The notes below the pieces were generated by a model. That model was not told the origin of the DNA. It saw only the letters and a list, made by a program, of their open reading frames with translations, and searched no databases. Both the position numbers and the translations under genes were made by a program. 64,000 nucleotides of DNA from Paenibacillus xylanexedens (GTDB lineage: Bacteria > Bacillota > Bacilli > Paenibacillales > Paenibacillaceae): contig NZ_VEBF01000004.1 of NCBI RefSeq assembly GCF_007676705.1, positions 186,001 through 250,000 of the forward strand, read 5' to 3'. Shown piece after piece: positions 36,274 to 44,995 of this stretch (positions within the stretch are counted from its first letter, which is position 1; the number at the start of each line of letters is the position of its first letter).

Positions 36274-36364
36274 CTTGGAAGATGATGTTCTGCATTGAGA
36301 GTAGCGCTATATAACCACGTTCAGATAAATAAAATAAATTCAATGGATAAAGGAGCTGTCATTC

Positions 36365-36634
36365 ATGGCTAAAAAATCTAAAGTGGTACGTGAGAAGCAA
36401 CGTCAGGCGATCGTGGCAAAATATGCGGACCTGCGCCGGGAGCTGAAGGAAAAAGGGGATTATGAAGCATTACAGAAATTGCCCCGGAATGCATCTCCAA
36501 CTCGTTTGAAGAACCGTTGTGAAGTGACAGGTCGCCCGCGGGGTTATCTACGCAAGTTCAAGGTATCTCGAATTAAGTTCAGAGAACTGGCTCATCAAGG
36601 TCAGATTCCTGGCGTAACGAAATCCAGTTGGTAA
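36365..36634 (+). CDS. rpsN: Zinc-independent 30S ribosomal protein S14 paralogue
   Basis: An 89-residue S14 of the C-minus form: it has the conserved RCEVTGRPRGYLRKFKVSR core but none of the CxxC zinc-knuckle pairs of the 61-residue form. In B. subtilis the equivalent gene is repressed by Zur and replaces the zinc-containing S14 during zinc starvation, freeing zinc. SD AAGGAGCTG. It probably shares the Zur-controlled transcript of the preceding gene, with a 91-base gap. Confidence 0.93.
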   Translation: MAKKSKVVREKQRQAIVAKYADLRRELKEKGDYEALQKLPRNASPTRLKNRCEVTGRPRGYLRKFKVSRIKFRELAHQGQIPGVTKSSW

Positions 36635-36677
36635 AATGATCAAAGGGTGGTATTTTGCTGAAAGGATGTGAATCTCC

Positions 36678-37013
36678 ATGCTGGACTCGTTTACATTACG
36701 AAGAATTCAGTCGGTGATGAACGGTTATATTCACGAGAAGGTACCTGCGCCACTGCGTACGATGGTGAAGTTGACATATGAGTTGAATGACAATGAACTG
36801 ATCCTGACCGAAGAAAGACCTGCCGAGGAACGGTATCAATGGGACAAGATGCACATAGCCCGATTTTACTGGGAAGAAAATCAGTGGAAAGTCTATGCCA
36901 GAGATGAACAGAGCAGCTGGAATCCGGTAGATGTTATTACGCCTTGTTCCGATTTTGAGAATGTACTCGAGCAGGTTGAACGGGATGAGGCCGGACTGTT
37001 CTGGCGTACGTGA
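36678..37013 (+). CDS. DUF3024 family protein
   Basis: A 111-residue protein of the DUF3024 type, recognisable by the Trp-rich middle (IARFYWEENQWKVYARD) and the start ..YIHEKVPAP. Function unknown. It lies 43 bases after the S14 gene and before a terminator, so it is likely the third gene of the zinc-starvation unit. SD AAGGATGTG. Confidence 0.75.
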   Translation: MLDSFTLRRIQSVMNGYIHEKVPAPLRTMVKLTYELNDNELILTEERPAEERYQWDKMHIARFYWEENQWKVYARDEQSSWNPVDVITPCSDFENVLEQVERDEAGLFWRT

Positions 37014-37020
37014 GCGAGTT

Positions 37021-37061
37021 CAAAGATAGCCATTCAATGACTATCTTTGGGCTTTTTTTTA
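37021..37061 (+). terminator. Terminator of the zinc-starvation unit
   Basis: CAAAGATAG at 37021-37029 pairs with CTATCTTTG at 37041-37049, followed by GGC and eight T. Confidence 0.88.
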
Positions 37062-37219
37062 TGTTCAAGCAGAACTGAAGCAAAGAGGGGCAGATTTTAC
37101 GTTATCTTTTCTTAAGGGATAAAAGAATAAATGAAATCTGTTTAACAATAAAAATTTATTGTAAAACGATAAATAATATGATAAATTCATATCACTTAAA
37201 ACAAGTGAGGTGCTTTTTT

Positions 37220-37696
37220 GTGAAGCGAGGTACAACCATCTTTTTAAAATTGGCTGTGTTTCTTATTGGTGTTCCCATCCTTGCCTTATGTATATTCGGC
37301 ATACCCTGGTTAGCGAACAATCCGGTGAATCCGAATTATGCAGGTGCACTATACCCCATAGTGATCATGATGTATGTATCAGTCATTCCGTTTATCGTTG
37401 CACTGTACCAGGCATTCCGTCTGCTGAGCTATATCGACAAGAATGAAGCGTTCTCTCTAATGTCAGTGAAATCCTTAAAAACAATAAAATATTGTGCTAT
37501 TGTAATCAGTAGTCTTTATTTTGTGATGTTGCCATTTGTGTATGTTGTAGCAGAGAAAGATGATGCCCCAGGTCTCATTCTTATGGGAATGGTTCCTATT
37601 TTTGCTTCATTGGTCATTGCCGTGTTTTCCGCTGTGCTCCAAAGATTGTTGCAGGAAGCGATTGATATCAAATCAGAAAATGACCTAGTGGTCTGA
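37220..37696 (+). CDS. DUF2975 membrane protein
   Basis: A 158-residue protein with four predicted membrane helices (about 7-30, 42-65, 95-115, 125-145) and the short motif YIDKNEAFS between helices 2 and 3, typical of DUF2975. Such genes are commonly paired with a small Xre-type regulator, as here. GTG start seven bases after GAGGTG; the ATG at 37178 lacks a site. Function unknown. Confidence 0.8.
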   Translation: MKRGTTIFLKLAVFLIGVPILALCIFGIPWLANNPVNPNYAGALYPIVIMMYVSVIPFIVALYQAFRLLSYIDKNEAFSLMSVKSLKTIKYCAIVISSLYFVMLPFVYVVAEKDDAPGLILMGMVPIFASLVIAVFSAVLQRLLQEAIDIKSENDLVV

Positions 37697-37705
37697 GGTG
37701 AATAT

Positions 37706-37939
37706 ATGGCCATTATAATCAATATTGATGTGATGTTGGCAAAGCGGAAAATGACGGTTACCGAGCTTGCAGAGAGAGTTGAGATCACGATCGCCAATAT
37801 TTCCATATTAAAAACAGGAAAAGCGAAAGCGATCCGTTTATCCACTCTGGATGCCATCTGTAAAGCACTGGATTGTCAGCCTGGAGATATATTGGAATAT
37901 AAGGCTGACGAGGACGAAGATACAAATGAGCATATATGA
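37706..37939 (+). CDS. Xre-family regulator (YozG-like)
   Basis: A 77-residue single-domain helix-turn-helix protein: MLAKRKMTVTELAERVEITIANISILKTGKAKAI (residues about 9-42) is the DNA-binding helix pair, and the tail CKALDCQPGDILEY is typical of YozG/YdbL-associated regulators. It is nine bases after the DUF2975 gene and probably controls it. Confidence 0.85.
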   Translation: MAIIINIDVMLAKRKMTVTELAERVEITIANISILKTGKAKAIRLSTLDAICKALDCQPGDILEYKADEDEDTNEHI

Positions 37940-37949
37940 AAAATGAGCG

Positions 37950-37986
37950 AAGAAGACTCTGCATGTTGTATGCAGAGTCTTCTTTT
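37950..37986. terminator. Terminator between convergent genes
   Basis: AAGAAGACTCTGCAT pairs with ATGCAGAGTCTTCTT across GTTGT, followed by TT. Because the left arm is A-rich it can also serve the AraC gene on the other strand. Confidence 0.88.
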
Positions 37987-38018
37987 ACGTCAGCTTGATC
38001 AAGAAATACGTGCCGTGC

Positions 38019-38876
38019 CTATAACGAATGATTGTGCATCATACGGAATTGCATAGGCGTTACGTTTTCCTGGGTTTTGAAACATCGGATGAAGTAGCTT
38101 GACTGTGAAAATCCCGTTTCCAGCGTAATTTGTTTAATGGAAAGGTTGGTTGTTGCAAGCAGCTGTTTCGCATGTAGTAGCCTGGATTCCAAGAGGAATT
38201 CCGGGAAAGAGATTCCAAACGTCTGACTGAACTTTCGGCTAAAGTATGTTGTACTGTATCCGGCAATCCCGGCAGCGTGGTCTAGTGTAATGTGCTCGTT
38301 ACTATGGGAACGAATATAATTCCCTGCTTCACGAATTCGCTCGGAAGTGTGATTTAACGAAACATTAATCCGGCTCGCTGCGGATTGCAATCGGGTCAGA
38401 AGTTCATATAGTGTAGCTGCCACACTGTGCTCGTCCTCCACTTGATAGCCTCTTCCTAGCTCCAGTAATCGATCCATCAGCTTGGTAATCACCGGGAGGT
38501 TGGAACATTGAAACAGCCACGGCTCGTCAACTCCTTTTCCATTTAACAGCTCTTCGAGACGAACGCCGTAAAAGTGAATCCAACGAATATTCCAAGGCTC
38601 ATCCGAATCTGAATAGTAGGTTTGTCTAAGACCGGGACCATAGAGGAATCCCTGTCCACGCGTTAGCTCATAACAAGTGGTTCCAGTGTCCAGGAATCCT
38701 TTACCGTCAAGTACAAGGTGCAGGTTATAGCAATGATTCAAGTTGATATCTTTCGTTCGATATTCCCGATTCACATGATGCTTCGGAAAGTCACTGTACC
38801 CTCCAATAAAATCGGGAAAGCATACATGTCTGGGGAAAACCGGCTTGGGGAGAAAGATGTGTTCTTTCACGTGCAT
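38019..38876 (-). CDS. AraC-family regulator
   Basis: A 285-residue regulator. The N-terminal cupin domain (about 20-160) contains LHLVLDGKGFLDTG; the C-terminal pair of helix-turn-helix motifs contains AGIAGYSTTYFSRKFSQTFGISF and ETGFSQSSYFIRCFKTQENVTP. It is divergent from the beta-galactosidase gene and likely regulates it in response to a sugar. Confidence 0.88.
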   Translation of the reverse strand: MHVKEHIFLPKPVFPRHVCFPDFIGGYSDFPKHHVNREYRTKDINLNHCYNLHLVLDGKGFLDTGTTCYELTRGQGFLYGPGLRQTYYSDSDEPWNIRWIHFYGVRLEELLNGKGVDEPWLFQCSNLPVITKLMDRLLELGRGYQVEDEHSVAATLYELLTRLQSAASRINVSLNHTSERIREAGNYIRSHSNEHITLDHAAGIAGYSTTYFSRKFSQTFGISFPEFLLESRLLHAKQLLATTNLSIKQITLETGFSQSSYFIRCFKTQENVTPMQFRMMHNHSL

Positions 38877-39051
38877 CCTCCATTTGAACGCAATATTTTT
38901 ATGTAGTGAACTGAAATAGATTCAGCCCACTGTTATTTGAATCTCAGACAATGACAATATTTTATTATAAGTCGCATAATCTTGTCATTTATTATCTGTG
39001 AAGTATCCAATAGAATGGAGGCAATATGGCAGGTTAAGGGGGCAATTGAAG

Positions 39052-41124
39052 GTGGCAAAATCAATCCAAATGGATGAATTGAAACTGGGGGTCTGTTATT
39101 ACCCGGAGCATTGGTCGGAAGCGTTGTGGGAGGACGATTTCCGTAGAATGAAAGAGATGAATATCACAGTTATTCGGATGGCTGAATTCGCATGGTCCAT
39201 CTTTGAACCGGAAGAAGACCAATTTGATTTTAGTTTTTTCCAGAAGGCACTGGATCTGGCGCATCAATATGGTTTGAGTGTTATTTTGGGAACACCTACT
39301 GCAACTCCACCAGCATGGTTAACATCCAAATATCCCGAAGTATTGAATGCGAATAAGGACGGGGTATTGTATCAACACGGCATGCGACGCCATACCAATT
39401 ACAGCAGTCCAATCTACAGACAGCAATGTGAAAAGATCGTACGCAATATGGTGATTGCCTATAAAGACCATCCGGCTGTCATTGGCTGGCAGATCGATAA
39501 CGAATTCAATTGTCATATGGATGTTTTCTACGCTGAGGCAGATCATGTCGCCTTCCGTGAATGGCTTAAGAATCGTTATGAATCGTTGGAGAATCTGAAC
39601 CAGACATGGGGAACCGTATTTTGGAGTCAGACCTATACCGACTGGGAGCAGGTTCACCTTACCCGAAATATGGTTAGTCCATCGCCCAATCCTCACCTGG
39701 CATTGGATGAAAAGAGATTCATATCAGCCAATACGATTTCATTTGCCAAGCTTCAGGTGGACATCATTCGGGAACTGGACCCGGAACATTGGATCACGAC
39801 GAATGGTACGTTCGGACACTTGGATAATCATGAAATGACAGAAGACCTGTTGGATTTCTTCTCTTATGATTCGTATCCGCAGTTTGCCACGATCTTTCCA
39901 GGGACAGACGACAATTCATTGCAAGATCGGGCATGGAGCATGAAGTTATCCAATGTACGCAATATGTCACCGAACTTCTGCGTCATGGAACAACAGTCTG
40001 GACCAGGAGGTTGGGTAGATAGTATCGGTATGGGTACGCCAAGACCTGGACAGATCCGATTATGGTCGTATCAATCCGTTCTTCATGGTACGGATCTGCT
40101 TGTATACTTCCGCTGGCGGACAGCAACGTTCGGAACCGAGATGTATTGGCACGGGATTAATGACTACCATAATCAACCTAACAGAAGAGTACGCGAGGTT
40201 GCACAAGTGGGTGAAGAGTTTGCCAGAATAGGGCGCGTTATTGCGGGGACTACCTATCAAGCTGATGTTGCGATCCTACAGGATTACGATAACAACTGGG
40301 ATGGAGAGTTGGACGAGTGGCACGGCCCGCTTCATCAACAGAGCGTACGCTCCTGGTATAAGCAGCTCCAGTATCGTCATATTCCGACGGATCTGGTTAC
40401 ATTGCAACCAACGACAACGCTGGAGGAGTTATCCGAATATAAGGTGATCATCTATGCTCACCCGGCCATCATGACAGACGAGACAGCAGAACTTCTGCAA
40501 GCCTATGTCAGTCAAGGAGGGACTCTGTTTTTCGGTGCTCGCACCGGTTATAAGGATCTCAAGGGGCATTGTTATATGAGACCGTTCCCAGGGGCTGTCG
40601 CTGAGTTGTGTGGTGTAACCGTAGAGGACTTTACATTAATCAAAGGAACCGTTCCCGCAGCCGAGCTGCAATGGAATGGGGCGAGTGAGCGACTTCAGGA
40701 GGGAACGTCAACGGCCGGATTTAACGAAGTTCTTCATGTGGAGCATCCTGACGTGCAGGTCATGGCTGAGTATGCATCCGAGTACTATGCAGGTAATCCT
40801 GCTTTGACCAAACGTGCGGTAGGTCAGGGGCAGGTATGGTATTATGGGGCGGCTTACAATGAACCGGTCGTAGATGCTCTCCTGGATGAAATAGGGCTAT
40901 CTTCGCCAGTGGATGACCTGATAGAGGTACCTTCCGAAGTTGAACTTGGTATCCGATCGGGTGAGGATAAAGCTTATGTATTTTTACTCAACTACTCGGA
41001 TCAACAAGTACCCATTAAGCTTAAGAAGCAAGCAAAAGAGTTACTATCGGGTACAACAGTTCAGGATGAAATCAACATGTCCGCGTATGGTGTATTCATC
41101 CTGGAGATCGATTTACCGCAATGA
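39052..41124 (+). CDS. GH42 beta-galactosidase
   Basis: A 690-residue intracellular glycosidase: LGVCYYPEHW at the N-terminus, acid/base Glu in GWQIDNEF (E151), nucleophile Glu in FCVMEQQSGPGGW (E313), the trimerisation domain with HPAIMTDETAELLQAYVSQGGT and a C-terminal beta domain. There is no signal peptide. It would hydrolyse terminal beta-galactosides, often plant-derived galacto-oligosaccharides. The start GTG at 39052 lies nine bases after AGGGGG; ATG 39070 is an alternative. Single-gene unit ending at a terminator. Confidence 0.92.
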   Translation: MAKSIQMDELKLGVCYYPEHWSEALWEDDFRRMKEMNITVIRMAEFAWSIFEPEEDQFDFSFFQKALDLAHQYGLSVILGTPTATPPAWLTSKYPEVLNANKDGVLYQHGMRRHTNYSSPIYRQQCEKIVRNMVIAYKDHPAVIGWQIDNEFNCHMDVFYAEADHVAFREWLKNRYESLENLNQTWGTVFWSQTYTDWEQVHLTRNMVSPSPNPHLALDEKRFISANTISFAKLQVDIIRELDPEHWITTNGTFGHLDNHEMTEDLLDFFSYDSYPQFATIFPGTDDNSLQDRAWSMKLSNVRNMSPNFCVMEQQSGPGGWVDSIGMGTPRPGQIRLWSYQSVLHGTDLLVYFRWRTATFGTEMYWHGINDYHNQPNRRVREVAQVGEEFARIGRVIAGTTYQADVAILQDYDNNWDGELDEWHGPLHQQSVRSWYKQLQYRHIPTDLVTLQPTTTLEELSEYKVIIYAHPAIMTDETAELLQAYVSQGGTLFFGARTGYKDLKGHCYMRPFPGAVAELCGVTVEDFTLIKGTVPAAELQWNGASERLQEGTSTAGFNEVLHVEHPDVQVMAEYASEYYAGNPALTKRAVGQGQVWYYGAAYNEPVVDALLDEIGLSSPVDDLIEVPSEVELGIRSGEDKAYVFLLNYSDQQVPIKLKKQAKELLSGTTVQDEINMSAYGVFILEIDLPQ

Positions 41125-41171
41125 GGAGCCTGTTCTTCAATATAATGAGTTATATATATAAAGAAACACCA

Positions 41172-41203
41172 AAAACGCCTTGCAGCCATTTGCAAGGCGT
41201 TTT
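41172..41203. terminator. Bidirectional terminator
   Basis: AAAACGCCTTGCA at 41172-41184 pairs perfectly with TGCAAGGCGTTTT at 41191-41203, between convergent genes. Confidence 0.88.
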
Positions 41204-41264
41204 GTATATGCATCATGTGTAACATCCGTTTAGCTTCGGCTGTAATGGGGTGTTTTTCGTAAAA

Positions 41265-42296
41265 CTATGCTTCGTACAAAACCTCACCTGTTCGGGATAC
41301 ATCATATCCCTCGAATGACTGCAGTTCCTGCCTGAACTCCGGCGATTGTAGAATCCGCAGTACCGATTCGGTCCAGGCTTCATTACCTTGCTTCCTTAGC
41401 ATGACCAGATCATAGCGTTCCTGAACGAGCGGGATAAAATCAACCTGTCCCACAAGTTTCGCAGCCTTCTCAATGCCGACTCCGACATCGGCTTCACCCG
41501 AACTGACTTTGGCAGCCACGCCCATGTGACTGGTTTCTTCCGCTTCATATCCAATAAGACTTGCAGGAGGAATTCCGTGCAGCCGAAGTTGTTCATCCAG
41601 CAATACTCTCGCGCCAGAACCTTTCTCCCGGTTAGCCAATCGCAGCTCAGGCTTGTTGAGATCATTCCAATTCTGCAAATGAAGCGGGTTGCCACGTCCA
41701 ACATACAATCCGGCAGGTCGGGACAGCAAATTCACCACAACATAAGACCGTCCTGTCAAAATTTTGCGAATGTACGGCAGATTATATTCACCGGTATCTC
41801 CGTCGAGCAGATGGGTACTGACCAAGTCGGACTCGCCGCGATACATCGAGATAAGCCCGTCCAGACTACCCATAAACGAGCGGAGCGGACGAATGTCCCG
41901 TGTGTGTTTCTCCATATGTCGCATCAGAATATCCAGACTGACATCCTGACCTGTAATGACCAGATGCCGTGGCGTACCTGTCATTACATGGCCAGACGTC
42001 GCTGGCAAAGATCCGGTGGGGGTTGCTGATTGTAGGGAAGTCCCTTGGAAATCACCATACCCAGTCTGAGTTCCGGATGCGGGGGCCTGATCCGAAGTCG
42101 GGATGCGCTGACCTGGGGATTGGAGTTGCTTGGAGCGACGTTTATATGCCTCCAGATCGGCTCTATCAATTCGCATTTGTTTGCCAACACGGTAGGCGAC
42201 GAGGTCTCCCTTTTTGATCAGGTCATAGACCGTCAGTTTCGATATTTTGAGCAGCTTGGATATTTCTTCCGTTGTGTAGGATTGCTCCTCCGTCAT
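41265..42296 (-). CDS. Molybdate-type regulator: HTH plus periplasmic-binding-like domain (YvgK-like)
   Basis: A 343-residue regulator. Residues 1-60 are an excisionase-type winged helix (YTTEEISKLLKISKLTVYDLIKKGDL, VGKQMRIDRADLEAY). After a Gln/Ser/Pro linker, residues 120-340 resemble the substrate-binding fold of ModA/LysR effector domains (RHLVITGQDVSLDILMRH, LRLANREKGSGARVLLDEQL). B. subtilis has the same order yvgK-yvgL-yvgM beside molybdate genes. The start follows AAGGAGG at 42296. It is divergent from modA and likely represses it when molybdate is bound. Confidence 0.82.
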   Translation of the reverse strand: MTEEQSYTTEEISKLLKISKLTVYDLIKKGDLVAYRVGKQMRIDRADLEAYKRRSKQLQSPGQRIPTSDQAPASGTQTGYGDFQGTSLQSATPTGSLPATSGHVMTGTPRHLVITGQDVSLDILMRHMEKHTRDIRPLRSFMGSLDGLISMYRGESDLVSTHLLDGDTGEYNLPYIRKILTGRSYVVVNLLSRPAGLYVGRGNPLHLQNWNDLNKPELRLANREKGSGARVLLDEQLRLHGIPPASLIGYEAEETSHMGVAAKVSSGEADVGVGIEKAAKLVGQVDFIPLVQERYDLVMLRKQGNEAWTESVLRILQSPEFRQELQSFEGYDVSRTGEVLYEA

Positions 42297-42470
42297 AAGT
42301 GAAGATCCTCCTTCAAAGGTATAGAGCAATTATGGTTTTGTTATGAATGTTTCTTGTACTATATCATTAATTGAGGGATGCTATAAACCTGAGAACAGGG
42401 AAGAAACGCATAAGAGAGGTAACCAAAATCAAATGTGATTGAACTCACCTTCCCATTTTATTCGTCTTGT

Positions 42471-42510
42471 GTATAATTAGTTATAATCAATTATATCTAG
42501 TTATAACCAA
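42471..42510 (+). promoter_or_regulatory. Probable operator of the molybdate regulator
   Basis: TAGTTATAA occurs at 42478-42486 and 42498-42506, 20 bases apart (two helical turns), with the interrupted palindrome TTATAATCAATTATAT at 42481-42496 between them. The start of modA is 28 bases downstream, so a protein here would block transcription or initiation. Confidence 0.55.
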
Positions 42511-42533
42511 ACATAACATTGGGGGATAAATGT

Positions 42534-43406
42534 ATGAGAAATAGAATCGGATATGTTTTGGGAAGTATGTCACTGGGACTGGCTCTTGTATTGGCTGGTT
42601 GTGGCGCAAGCATGGGGACTAGGGATACGTCCACAGGTGCAGAACAGACGACTTCAACGCCAACGGCATCTGGTGAAAGTTCATCAGCAGGAAATACAGA
42701 TCCACAGGAAACGGTAGATCTGACGATCTCTGCGGCTGCCAGTCTGACGGATGCCATGAAGGAAATAGAAACGAACTTTGAAACAGCAAATCCCAATATA
42801 GAACTGAATTTTAACTTTGGCGCATCAGGTGCTTTGCAACAGCAGATTGAACAGGGGGCACCGGCTGATATCTTCGTGTCGGCGGCAACGAAGAATATGA
42901 GTGCGCTGGTGGATGAGAACTTGATTGCACCGGGAGATCAGAAGAATTTGCTACAGAATTCACTGGTGGCAATAGTGCCAGCAGATGGAGCCCATACAGT
43001 AACCAGCGAAGCTGATCTCACCAGCGACTCCATCAAGACAGTAGCGATTGGAATTCCGGAAAGTGTGCCTGCGGGAACCTACGCCAAGGAAGCTCTGACG
43101 AATGCCAAGCTGTGGGATGAACTGGAAAGCAAGCTTGTGCAGGGGAAAGACGTTAGGCAAGTCCTTCAATATGTAGAGACAGGCAATGCAGATGCAGGAT
43201 TTGTATACAAAACAGATGCTCTTACTTCGGATCAGGTGAACATTGCGTTTGAGGTAGACAAGAATAACTACACACCCGCCAATTATCCGGTAGGTATTAT
43301 TGAAGGAACGAAACACCGTACGGAAGCCGATCAATTCTATGCGTATTTGCAAACTCCGGAAGTACTTGATATCTTCGCAAAATACGGATTCTCCATTCCG
43401 GAATGA
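42534..43406 (+). CDS. modA: Molybdate-binding lipoprotein ModA
   Basis: A 290-residue binding protein. Lipobox LVLAGC near residue 22, a Ser/Thr/Gly linker, then the ModA fold with VDLTISAAASLTDAMKEI, NFNFGASGALQQQIEQGAPADIFVSAA and AIGIPESVPAGTYAKEAL. It binds molybdate outside the membrane. The ATG follows GGGGG by eight bases. Confidence 0.92.
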   Translation: MRNRIGYVLGSMSLGLALVLAGCGASMGTRDTSTGAEQTTSTPTASGESSSAGNTDPQETVDLTISAAASLTDAMKEIETNFETANPNIELNFNFGASGALQQQIEQGAPADIFVSAATKNMSALVDENLIAPGDQKNLLQNSLVAIVPADGAHTVTSEADLTSDSIKTVAIGIPESVPAGTYAKEALTNAKLWDELESKLVQGKDVRQVLQYVETGNADAGFVYKTDALTSDQVNIAFEVDKNNYTPANYPVGIIEGTKHRTEADQFYAYLQTPEVLDIFAKYGFSIPE

Positions 43407-44089
43407 ATGTGAACGCAATAGACTGGTCCGTATTCTGGTCACCGGTGCGGTTGTCACTTCAGGTTGCGCTGTTATCCAGTGTGGTGGCTGCCATACTTGG
43501 CATCGCTATAGCTTGGAAGATGTCATGCAGTTCATTTCGGGGGAAGATTTTGCTGGAAACAGCATTTATGCTGCCACTGGTTCTTCCTCCGACGGTGGTC
43601 GGATTTCTGTTGCTTGTCATACTGGGACGTAAAAGTCTGTTAGGACAATGGATTGAAGCGATATTCTCTGCACCCGTTATTTTCTCCTGGTGGGCTGCAG
43701 TGATTGCTTCGGTGGTAGTTGCTTTCCCGTTGGTATATCAGACGATGAAGTCAGGATTCAGCGGTGTGGATCGTGATCTGGAAGATGCGGGCCGTTCGAT
43801 TGGGGCGAATGAATGGCAGGTATTTCGTTACATTTCCCTGCCGCTCGCAGGCAGAGCATTGATGACCGCCTTCATCCTGGGCTTCGCCCGTGCACTCGGG
43901 GAATTCGGAGCGACATTGATGATTGCAGGTAATATTCCGGGCAAAACGCAAACGGTACCGACGGCGATCTATGTCGCTGTGGATTCGGGCAATCAGACCA
44001 TGGCTTGGGCGTGGACGATTTCCATTATTTTCATTTCGTTTATCATGTTACTGATGACTAGGCAGCAGCGAGATGGCAAAAACGACTGA
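43403..44089 (+). CDS. modB: Molybdate ABC permease ModB
   Basis: A 228-residue permease with five or six helices: VRLSLQVALLSSVVAAILGIA, LLETAFMLPLVLPPTVVGFLLL, and the EAA loop DAGRSIGANEWQVFRYISLPLAGRAL. It overlaps modA by four bases (ATGA). No modC ATPase follows; B. subtilis yvgLM also lacks one. Confidence 0.92.
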   Translation: MNVNAIDWSVFWSPVRLSLQVALLSSVVAAILGIAIAWKMSCSSFRGKILLETAFMLPLVLPPTVVGFLLLVILGRKSLLGQWIEAIFSAPVIFSWWAAVIASVVVAFPLVYQTMKSGFSGVDRDLEDAGRSIGANEWQVFRYISLPLAGRALMTAFILGFARALGEFGATLMIAGNIPGKTQTVPTAIYVAVDSGNQTMAWAWTISIIFISFIMLLMTRQQRDGKND

Positions 44090-44123
44090 TTTTGTATACG
44101 TCCATATTATATCAAACATGACG

Positions 44124-44171
44124 AAAAACCCGTGTTAAGGAAAGTGTTTCTTCCTTTATGCGGGTTTTTAT
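44124..44171 (+). terminator. Terminator after modB
   Basis: AAAAACCCG at 44124-44132 pairs with CGGGTTTTT at 44161-44169; an inner stem AAGGAA/TTCCTT fills the loop. Confidence 0.85.
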
Positions 44172-44362
44172 TACCAATTTCATATGCACCAATATCAAAC
44201 CGTTAACCGAATTGGCCCTAATGGAAATGTAAAGCTAATTTAACATAAAAAAATAAATTTTTTTCCAAAATTTAATCGTTCAGCACTCGCTTTCAGGGGG
44301 CTTGTTCCTGTAAGATAGAAGTAACTGATTCCAGCCAAGTACTGAAATAAGGAGAGACGACG

Positions 44363-44695
44363 ATGAACACTAAACCTGATTGCGGCGTTTCGTTGCAAAT
44401 CGATGACTATCTGGATCTTTTGCATTTTGCCATCCAAGTTCAAGATCAGGAATGGCAGCAATCCCTTATCCACCAACTCAAAATATTTCAGACGGCGACG
44501 GAGCAGCAGCGCACACCTGAAGAAGAATTATGGACACGGTTTGATTATATCAATAGCAAACTGACAGGTCTTTGCCATCAGATTCATGCCGCTCATTCCA
44601 TGGATGAACGCAAGAAATTCGAGGAACGCATCGGGCTCTTGCAATTACAGCGATTGGAAGTCGCACGTAAAATTAAATGGGCAAGTCGCAGATAG
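44363..44695 (+). CDS. Small hypothetical helical protein
   Basis: A 110-residue protein, largely alpha-helical with coiled-coil character (LLHFAIQVQDQEWQQSLIHQL; GLLQLQRLEVARKIKW). No domain recognised. SD AAGGAGAG at a good distance and a terminator downstream (44761) support a real single-gene unit. Not secreted. Confidence 0.65.
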   Translation: MNTKPDCGVSLQIDDYLDLLHFAIQVQDQEWQQSLIHQLKIFQTATEQQRTPEEELWTRFDYINSKLTGLCHQIHAAHSMDERKKFEERIGLLQLQRLEVARKIKWASRR

Positions 44696-44760
44696 ACGAA
44701 TCGTGTTAAACATCAAATGGTGTAACATCAAAATAGTATGATCCAAGAGATCCACACCCG

Positions 44761-44803
44761 AAAAAGTCATCCACCAATTCAATATTGGGGATGGCTTTTT
44801 TGT
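44761..44803 (+). terminator. Terminator after the helical protein gene
   Basis: AAAAAGTCATCC at 44761-44772 pairs with GGATGGCTTTTTT (44789-44801) and the inner CAAT/ATTG continue the stem. Confidence 0.85.
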
Positions 44804-44995
44804 GTACTATAGAGAAGTTCTATAATCTTATCAGGATGTCCTATTAGTTTAGATATTGCCGAAGCATGACTAGTGATGATATTCTTTGTTCAACCTAATT
44901 CCGAGTATACAAGTAAGAATGGTTTGTTAAGAAATTAGAGGATGGGGAGCACACATCATATTCGCTGTGATAACAGCCTGTGGAGGAGATTGGGA

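Noticed and set aside
42481..42496. TTATAATCAATTATAT as a PerR box
   Set aside because: The arms are two bases apart instead of one and the position in front of modA with flanking direct repeats fits the molybdate regulator better.
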